Under the pieces are notes generated by a model. That model searched no databases. It saw only the letters and a list, made by a program, of their open reading frames with translations, and was not told the DNA's origin. This document shows, one piece after another, positions 6,263 through 11,305 of a stretch of DNA of 11,305 bases. The position numbers and the translations under genes are program-made. The stretch is from Nitrospira sp. (lineage in GTDB: Bacteria > Nitrospirota > Nitrospiria > Nitrospirales > Nitrospiraceae): contig JAKDNQ010000056.1 of NCBI GenBank assembly GCA_030456405.1, positions 1 through 11,305 of the forward strand, given 5' to 3'. How positions within the stretch are numbered: the stretch's first letter is position 1; each line of letters opens with the position of its first letter.

Positions 6263-7906
6263 CTAGATGCTTAACTGTTCCACTTTGTGTCGTTGATTCA
6301 AGAGGTCGAAGATGACCTTGGTGCCGATCAGAGCGGTAAACAGATTGATCCCGATTCCGAGGCACAAGGTCACGGCAAATCCTTTGATCGGGCCCGTGCC
6401 GAAGAGGAATAGCGCCACCCCCGTGATCAGGGTGGTCACGTGAGAGTCGACAATCGTCAACAGCGCCTTGTCATATCCTCCATCCACCGCCAAGCGAACC
6501 GCTTTCCCTGATCGTAGCTCTTCGCGAATACGCTCGAAGATCAGAACGTTCGAATCGACGCCCATCCCTATCGTGAGCACGATTCCAGCAATCCCCGGCA
6601 ACGTCAGGGTGGCGTTCAGCGCAGACAGAGCCCCAATCAAACACAACAGATTGAGCACCAACGCAAAGTCCGCGATCACTCCGGACAGCCGGTAATACAC
6701 GATCATGAAAATGACCACCATGGCGCCGGCAAACAGCGTGGCTTGCACGCCTTTCTCGATCGAATCTTTCCCGAGCGACGGCCCGACCGTGAGGTCTTGA
6801 ATGATCTTCAGCGGAGCCGGCAAGGCGCCGGCCCGAAGCACGATGGCCAAGTCGTTGGCCTCTTGCATGGAAAACGTCCCGGTGATTTGTGCGCGGCCCC
6901 CTGTGATGCGGTCCTGAATCACCGGCGCCGAGTAGATCGTATTGTCGAGCACGACGGCCATGCGCTTCTTGATGTTGTCGCCTGTAATCCGTTCGAACTC
7001 CCGACCGCCCTTCCCGTCGAATTCGATCGAGACGTAGGGATCGTTGAATTGACCGATCGAGACGCGCGCATCGCTCAACACGTCGCCGGTCAGCATGACT
7101 CGTTTTTTTACGAGATAGGGGATGCGATATTCCCGACCAGTGTCTTTATCGACCGCTCGCTCGAAGAGGATCTGATCGCCTGCGGGCAGCTTCGCCTCTG
7201 CCTGTTTCAAAACCTCCTCCTCTTTGTCTTTCGGAATGCGGGAAGGCAGATCGAGCTTCTGCTGGTTGTCTTCGTCGAGCATTTTAAATTCGAGCAAGGC
7301 TGTTTCTTTGATCAGATCCCTGGCGCGCTTGGGCTCCTTCACACCGGGCAACTGTACGACGATCTGCTTCAATCCCTGCCGCTGCACGATCGGTTCTGCC
7401 ACGCCGAACTGGTCGATGCGGTTTCGGATCGTTTCCAACGCCTGGTTGATGGCAGAGTCCTTGATCCGTTTGGCCTCGGCCTCCCGTAGTTCCCACACCA
7501 GCCGATTAGCCGATCCAGCAGACGCGGTCTCGCTATAGATCGGATAGTCGTCGATCAACTTCTGAATCTGCTCCTTGAGTTCGGCATTTTGAAACTGCAT
7601 CGTGATCTGAGCCGGTCCCGTCCGCGTCACAGATTCCACAGGGATTTTCTTTTCGACCAAGACATCTTGAAGGGACGCGACCGATCGGTCGACGGCAATC
7701 TCGACCGCCCGATCTTCGTCCACTTCCATGACGAGGTGAATCCCGCCTTGGAGATCCAAGCCCAACGTAATGCCTTTGTTCGGCATCACCTGCTTCAGCC
7801 AACTAGGTAACGCCTGATAGAAAGGCTGATAAGTAGGGATAAAGAAGACCACTGACAGCACCACCACCAGCGCCAACAATGTTAACCGCCCACCCACTTT
7901 TTTCAT
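6263..7906 (-). CDS. secD: Protein translocase subunit SecD
   Basis: A 547-residue inner-membrane protein, partner of SecF in the late step of Sec-dependent export. N-terminal helix about 7-24, then the signature TLGLDLQGGIHLVMEV (47-62). A large periplasmic P1 head follows (about 60-370, with RNRIDQFGVAEPIVQRQG at 161-178 and LRAGALPAPL at 357-366). The membrane domain begins after TVGPSLGKDSI (373-383) and has the conserved GMGVDSNVLIFERIREEL (447-464), whose D451 matches the proton-path Asp of the family, and GTGPIKGFAVTLCLGIGIN (503-521). The length is within the usual range; nothing is missing. The ribosome site is weak: AAGGGG at 7918-7923 lies 11 nt from the ATG. Gaps are 30 nt to yajC and 15 nt to secF, consistent with one operon. 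Confidence 0.98.
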   Translation of the reverse strand: MKKVGGRLTLLALVVVLSVVFFIPTYQPFYQALPSWLKQVMPNKGITLGLDLQGGIHLVMEVDEDRAVEIAVDRSVASLQDVLVEKKIPVESVTRTGPAQITMQFQNAELKEQIQKLIDDYPIYSETASAGSANRLVWELREAEAKRIKDSAINQALETIRNRIDQFGVAEPIVQRQGLKQIVVQLPGVKEPKRARDLIKETALLEFKMLDEDNQQKLDLPSRIPKDKEEEVLKQAEAKLPAGDQILFERAVDKDTGREYRIPYLVKKRVMLTGDVLSDARVSIGQFNDPYVSIEFDGKGGREFERITGDNIKKRMAVVLDNTIYSAPVIQDRITGGRAQITGTFSMQEANDLAIVLRAGALPAPLKIIQDLTVGPSLGKDSIEKGVQATLFAGAMVVIFMIVYYRLSGVIADFALVLNLLCLIGALSALNATLTLPGIAGIVLTIGMGVDSNVLIFERIREELRSGKAVRLAVDGGYDKALLTIVDSHVTTLITGVALFLFGTGPIKGFAVTLCLGIGINLFTALIGTKVIFDLLNQRHKVEQLSI

Positions 7907-7936
7907 GTCGTCCGGTACCCCTTTATCCTGTGCAGT

Positions 7937-8293
7937 CTACGAGTCCTTGTCCTTGTCCTCGTCGTCGCCACCACGTAATCGGGCTATCTGATCCCGTTGT
8001 ATGCGAATCTTCGTCGTATCCGCGATCTGCAACGTCACCGTCGCCTTCCCGAGATTCGTCACAGTGCCCCAGATTCCAGACGCCGTGACGACCTTGTCGC
8101 CCTTCTTCAGGGCCTCCAATAATGTCTTCTGCTGCTTTGCGCGTTTTTGTTGCGGCAAAATAACCAGGAAATAAAAAATGACGAAGATCAGCGCGAACGG
8201 AACGAGGGAAAGGATCGTGCTGGCAGTGGAACCCGACCCTCCTGTTCCCCCTCCACCAAACAGCTGAGCCATTACAACCGATTGCATGAGCAT
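7937..8293 (-). CDS. yajC: Sec translocase accessory subunit YajC
   Basis: A 118-residue single-span membrane protein that associates with SecDF and the SecYEG channel. A short Gly/Ser-rich N-terminus is followed by one helix (about 25-46). Next comes the family signature ILPQQKRAKQQKTLLEALKK (45-64), leading into GDKVVTASGIWGTVTNLG (65-82), and then a small beta-rich cytoplasmic domain. The tail is strongly charged (GGDDEDKDKDS). The first ATG at 8293 is favoured over the one two codons later because GAGAGGAG (8299-8306) ends 5 nt before it. It lies 21 nt after tgt and 30 nt before secD, the classical tgt-yajC-secD order. Confidence 0.97.
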   Translation of the reverse strand: MLMQSVVMAQLFGGGGTGGSGSTASTILSLVPFALIFVIFYFLVILPQQKRAKQQKTLLEALKKGDKVVTASGIWGTVTNLGKATVTLQIADTTKIRIQRDQIARLRGGDDEDKDKDS

Positions 8294-8298
8294 ACGAA

Positions 8299-8306
8299 CT
8301 CCTCTC
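8299..8306 (-). promoter_or_regulatory. Ribosome binding site of yajC
   Basis: GAGAGGAG on the minus strand, 5 nt before the ATG at 8293 and 11 nt before the second in-frame ATG. It decides for the upstream start. Confidence 0.65.
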
Positions 8307-8314
8307 CAACTAAG

Positions 8315-9484
8315 TTAATCCCCTTCTGCATGCCGATGCACATCGCCATCCGCCAGGACCGCAGCTGAGACGCCCGATGCAGCCAGGTCGCGAGATCGGT
8401 AAAATTCTTCTCGAAACGACCGGAACGTCCCTTGTGCGATTGCCGACCGCACCTGGCCCATCAGATCGGCGAAATACCAAAGATTGTGGATCGTATTCAG
8501 TCTCGACGACAACATCTCTTTCATCTGAAAGAGGTGGTGCAGATAGGCGCGTGAGTAGCGCGCGCAGACCGGGCAGCCGCAGGCCGGATCGATCGGCTGT
8601 TCATCCCGAACATACCGCGCTTGCTTAATCACCACACGCCCAACACTCGTAAAGAGTGAGCCGGTCCGTCCATGGCGCGAAGGCACCACACAATCGAACA
8701 GATCGATTCCCCGTGCCGCGCCTTCAATTAAATCCTCCGGCATCCCCACACCCATCAAATACCGCGGTTTCGAAACCGGCAGCTCCGGCACAATCACATC
8801 TAACATGGCGTACATCTCTGACTTCGATTCTCCCACCGAGAGCCCGCCGACAGCATAGCCCTCAAATCCAAGCCCGACGAGATCGCGGGCCGAGGTCACA
8901 CGGAGATCTGCATCCAGTCCACCCTGAACAATCCCAAAGAGGGCCTGATCCCTGCGGCGCCGGCTGGCCTGGCAACGTTGAGCCCAAAGGGTCGTCCGCC
9001 GTACCGCATCGCGCACGACTTCTCTTTCAGCCGGTAAAGCCACACAATGATCGAACGCCATCATGATATCGGCCCCCAACGCTTCTTCAATCTCGATGGC
9101 AGTCTCCGGCGTGATGAAATGTGTGGACCCATCGAGATGCGATTGAAAGCTCACACCTTCGTCTGTGACCTTGCAGAGTTTGGCAAGGCTAAAAATCTGA
9201 AATCCGCCGCTGTCCGTCAAGATGGCTCCCGGCCATCCCGTAAACCGGTGCAACCCACCCATCTCAGCCACAATCTTATGCCCAGGCCGCAGATAGAGAT
9301 GATAGGCGTTGTTTAACATGAGACGAAATCCAAGCTGTTCTAAATCGACAGGATCGATCCCCTTCACCGGTCCCAGCGTGCCGACCGGCATAAAGGCGGG
9401 CGTGTCGATCTCACCATGAGCAGTGCTGAGCCTCCCCACCCGCGCACTCGTCTCACAATCCTGGTGAAGAACTGAAAAATCCAC
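8315..9484 (-). CDS. tgt: tRNA-guanine(34) transglycosylase (Tgt)
   Basis: A 389-residue cytoplasmic enzyme that exchanges guanine at the wobble position of GUN-anticodon tRNAs (Asp, Asn, His, Tyr) for the queuosine precursor preQ1. N-terminal TPAFMPVGT (28-36); active-site LTDSGGFQIFSL (89-100) with D91; FGIVQGG (183-189); GGLSVGES (213-220); and the nucleophile region GIDLFDCVVPSRHGRTG (259-275) with D264. The zinc site is C302, C304, C307 and H333, in the usual C-x-C-x2-C-x25-H pattern. The length is close to the family norm, with a short extra Ala/His/Asp-rich tail. The start is GTG: no ATG lies before the conserved N-terminus, and AAGAGGG (9488-9494) is 3 nt upstream, a rather short spacing. 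The gene follows argS by 15 nt. No queA is present in the window. Confidence 0.97.
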   Translation of the reverse strand: MDFSVLHQDCETSARVGRLSTAHGEIDTPAFMPVGTLGPVKGIDPVDLEQLGFRLMLNNAYHLYLRPGHKIVAEMGGLHRFTGWPGAILTDSGGFQIFSLAKLCKVTDEGVSFQSHLDGSTHFITPETAIEIEEALGADIMMAFDHCVALPAEREVVRDAVRRTTLWAQRCQASRRRRDQALFGIVQGGLDADLRVTSARDLVGLGFEGYAVGGLSVGESKSEMYAMLDVIVPELPVSKPRYLMGVGMPEDLIEGAARGIDLFDCVVPSRHGRTGSLFTSVGRVVIKQARYVRDEQPIDPACGCPVCARYSRAYLHHLFQMKEMLSSRLNTIHNLWYFADLMGQVRSAIAQGTFRSFREEFYRSRDLAASGVSAAVLADGDVHRHAEGD

Positions 9485-9499
9485 AATCCCTCTTGCCTG

Positions 9500-11254
9500 C
9501 TACATCTGTTCCGGTGCGGAAACCCCAAGCACGTCGAACCCATTCTTCAAGACTTGCTGGACTCCGCTCATCAACGCCAACCTCGCCGCAGTCCGCTCTG
9601 GAGTCGGCGCCTCCTTCTGCATTCCTTCACTCGATATTAATCCCTCAGGCGTTACCGCCGCCAAATCACGATCCGCAGCAGGAGGCAGAATCCGATGCTT
9701 GTTATAAAACGTATGTAACAGGCCGGCCAATTGTTGGAGGTAATAGGTCATCCGATGCGGCTCATAGGCCATGGCACTGCCCTGCAGAACTGAGGGATAC
9801 GACGAGAGTTTGCGAATCAGCCCCAATTCATCCGGGTCGGTCAATACCGTCAAATCCGTTTCGCTCGGCAGGGGGCAGGCAATGCCTCGATCAGCCGCGA
9901 CACGCCGGAGACTGGCGATCCTGGCATGGGCGTATTGCACATAGTACACGGGATTGTCGGATGACCGCTGCTTCGCCAATTCCAAATCGAAATCCAGATG
10001 CGAACTGGAATCACGCATCAAGAAAAAGAACTTCGCCGCATCGGCCCCAACTTCATCGATCACTTCCCGCATGGTAATGAACTCGCCGGCCCGCTTCGAC
10101 ATTTCCACTTTTTTCCCACTGCGCAATAAATTCACCATCTGGACCAGTATGACCCGAAGCCGATCTTTCGGATATCCATAGGCCTGCACAACCGCTTGCA
10201 TGCGCGGAATGTACCCATGGTGATCGGCGCCCCAGACGTCGATGAGAAGATCGTATCCGCGCTGTAATTTATCTCGGTGGTAGGCAATATCGGAGGCCAG
10301 GTACGTATACTCACCATCTTGTTTCTGGACAACACGATCCTTCTCGTCCCCGAACGCCGAGGATTTGAACCACCAGGCCCCTTCCTGTTCGAAGAGGAAC
10401 TGTTGCGATTTCAATTCATCCAACACCCGTTGAACGGCCCCTGAATTCACAAGAGACGCCTCGCTAAACCAGGACTCGAACTCGATCCCGAAGGACTTCA
10501 GATCCTCGCGAATCAGGTGCAGCAACTCCTGATTGGCGAAGGCTCGACAGCGCTCCTCGACTTCTGTGGCTATACGTCCGTCCAGCTCGGCTCCAAACTG
10601 TTGCTTCACCCGCTCGGCCACAGCCGTGATGTAGGCTCCGTGATAGCCCTCTGCAGGAAATTCGACTGATCGGTTCGACAATTCCTCATATCGCGCGTAG
10701 ACGGATGCCCCCAATAACTTCATCTGCCTCCCGGCATCGTTGATGTAATACTCGCTCATAACATCATAGCCGACTGCCTTGAGCATGCTCGCAACCGCTT
10801 GCCCGACCGCCGCGCCTCTCCCATGCCCCACATGCAACGGACCGGTCGGATTCGCACTCACATATTCCACCAACACTCGTCGCCGTTTCCCGAATTCAGC
10901 TCGCCCGTAGGCAGACCTTTCCCTCTCGATTTCCCTCAGCACCTCCTGCCAGATGACTGGCTTGACTGTGAGATTGAGGAATCCAGGCCTGGCGATTTCG
11001 ACTCGGTCGAAAAGCTGATCACGGTGAGCAAGATTGTCGATGATGATCTGGGCAATATCGTGGGGGGCTCGTTGTTCGGACAGGGCGAGAGACATGGCAA
11101 CCGTCGAAGCTAGGTCTCCCCATTCAGGCCGTTTTGGAGTATCCAGACTCACCTGAGGCCAGGATTCCGTCTTTAATTGGCCCTTCTTTTTGGCCCCATC
11201 GAGCGCTCCAATCAATGCGCTGGTGACCTTTTCCTGAACGACCCCGCTGGACAA
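9500..11254 (-). CDS. argS: Arginyl-tRNA synthetase (class I)
   Basis: A 584-residue cytoplasmic enzyme that attaches arginine to tRNA-Arg. The N-terminal tRNA-binding domain (about 1-110) ends with the family pattern ARPGFLNLTV (88-97). The catalytic domain starts at EYVSANPTGPLHVGHGRGA (130-148), where HVGH (141-144) is the class I HIGH motif. Then come YYINDAGRQM (169-178), YLASDIAYH (318-326), GADHHGYIPRM (342-352) and the KMSKS-like EMSKRAG (384-390). The C-terminal anticodon-binding domain carries YVQYAHARIASL (438-449). Length and motifs are those of a complete enzyme. The start is TTG: no ATG or GTG fits, and AGGAG lies 8 nt upstream (11263-11267). As first gene of the tight cluster it probably heads the operon; its promoter would be at or beyond the window edge, since only 51 nt are visible upstream. 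Confidence 0.97.
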   Translation of the reverse strand: MSSGVVQEKVTSALIGALDGAKKKGQLKTESWPQVSLDTPKRPEWGDLASTVAMSLALSEQRAPHDIAQIIIDNLAHRDQLFDRVEIARPGFLNLTVKPVIWQEVLREIERERSAYGRAEFGKRRRVLVEYVSANPTGPLHVGHGRGAAVGQAVASMLKAVGYDVMSEYYINDAGRQMKLLGASVYARYEELSNRSVEFPAEGYHGAYITAVAERVKQQFGAELDGRIATEVEERCRAFANQELLHLIREDLKSFGIEFESWFSEASLVNSGAVQRVLDELKSQQFLFEQEGAWWFKSSAFGDEKDRVVQKQDGEYTYLASDIAYHRDKLQRGYDLLIDVWGADHHGYIPRMQAVVQAYGYPKDRLRVILVQMVNLLRSGKKVEMSKRAGEFITMREVIDEVGADAAKFFFLMRDSSSHLDFDLELAKQRSSDNPVYYVQYAHARIASLRRVAADRGIACPLPSETDLTVLTDPDELGLIRKLSSYPSVLQGSAMAYEPHRMTYYLQQLAGLLHTFYNKHRILPPAADRDLAAVTPEGLISSEGMQKEAPTPERTAARLALMSGVQQVLKNGFDVLGVSAPEQM

Positions 11255-11262
11255 GAAAATAA

Positions 11263-11267
11263 CTCCT
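11263..11267 (-). promoter_or_regulatory. Ribosome binding site supporting the TTG start of argS
   Basis: AGGAG on the minus strand, 8 nt before TTG at 11254-11252. The frame stays open to the window edge but offers no ATG, GTG or other TTG upstream, so this site decides the start. Confidence 0.65.
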
Positions 11268-11305
11268 AAGTCCTTACCAATGAAAGGGAAAAAGAACTGG
11301 TCACT

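Noticed and set aside
6743..7489. Long plus-strand open frame (248 residues) opposite secD
   Set aside because: SecD motifs on the minus strand are continuous across it. The antisense translation shows no recognisable family and no start signal.

Overview
This is a compact bacterial chromosome segment of moderately high GC in which every recognisable gene lies on the minus strand, so it reads from right to left. Gene order and protein style fit a Gram-negative-type environmental bacterium. My best guess is a Nitrospira-like member of the Nitrospirota, based on the argS-tgt-yajC-secD-secF order, an NtrC-type two-component pair and GC-rich dispersed repeats between genes. This is inference from memory; no marker gene in the window settles it.

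Right part (about 11254 down to 5330): a five-gene cluster with gaps of 15 to 30 nt, almost certainly one operon: argS (arginyl-tRNA synthetase, TTG start), tgt (queuine tRNA-guanine transglycosylase, GTG start), yajC, secD and secF. The first two act on tRNA charging and modification. The last three make the membrane complex that helps the SecYEG translocon finish protein export using the proton gradient. The tgt-yajC-secDF core is widely conserved in bacteria; argS stands where queA often stands.

Middle (5329 to 5113): a 217-bp gap with imperfect REP-like palindromes, enclosed by a 10-bp inverted repeat. It separates the sec operon from a two-component system.

Left part (5112 to 491): a large membrane-bound hybrid-free sensor histidine kinase (two membrane segments, dCache-like sensor, HAMP, three PAS domains, HisKA and HATPase) overlaps by 4 nt a sigma-54-dependent NtrC-family response regulator. 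The regulator has all residues for phosphorylation, ATP hydrolysis and sigma-54 contact, plus an unusual four-cysteine linker before its DNA-binding domain. The signal and target genes cannot be read from the window.

Far left (1 to 490): a non-coding repeat region after the end of the regulator gene. It has two near-identical 55-bp direct repeats 427 bp apart, a decayed third copy between them, and a long inverted repeat (22-nt arms) with a second hairpin inside its loop. I see no clear new defence, mobile or biosynthetic system; the repeats and the cysteine linker are the points most worth a second look.
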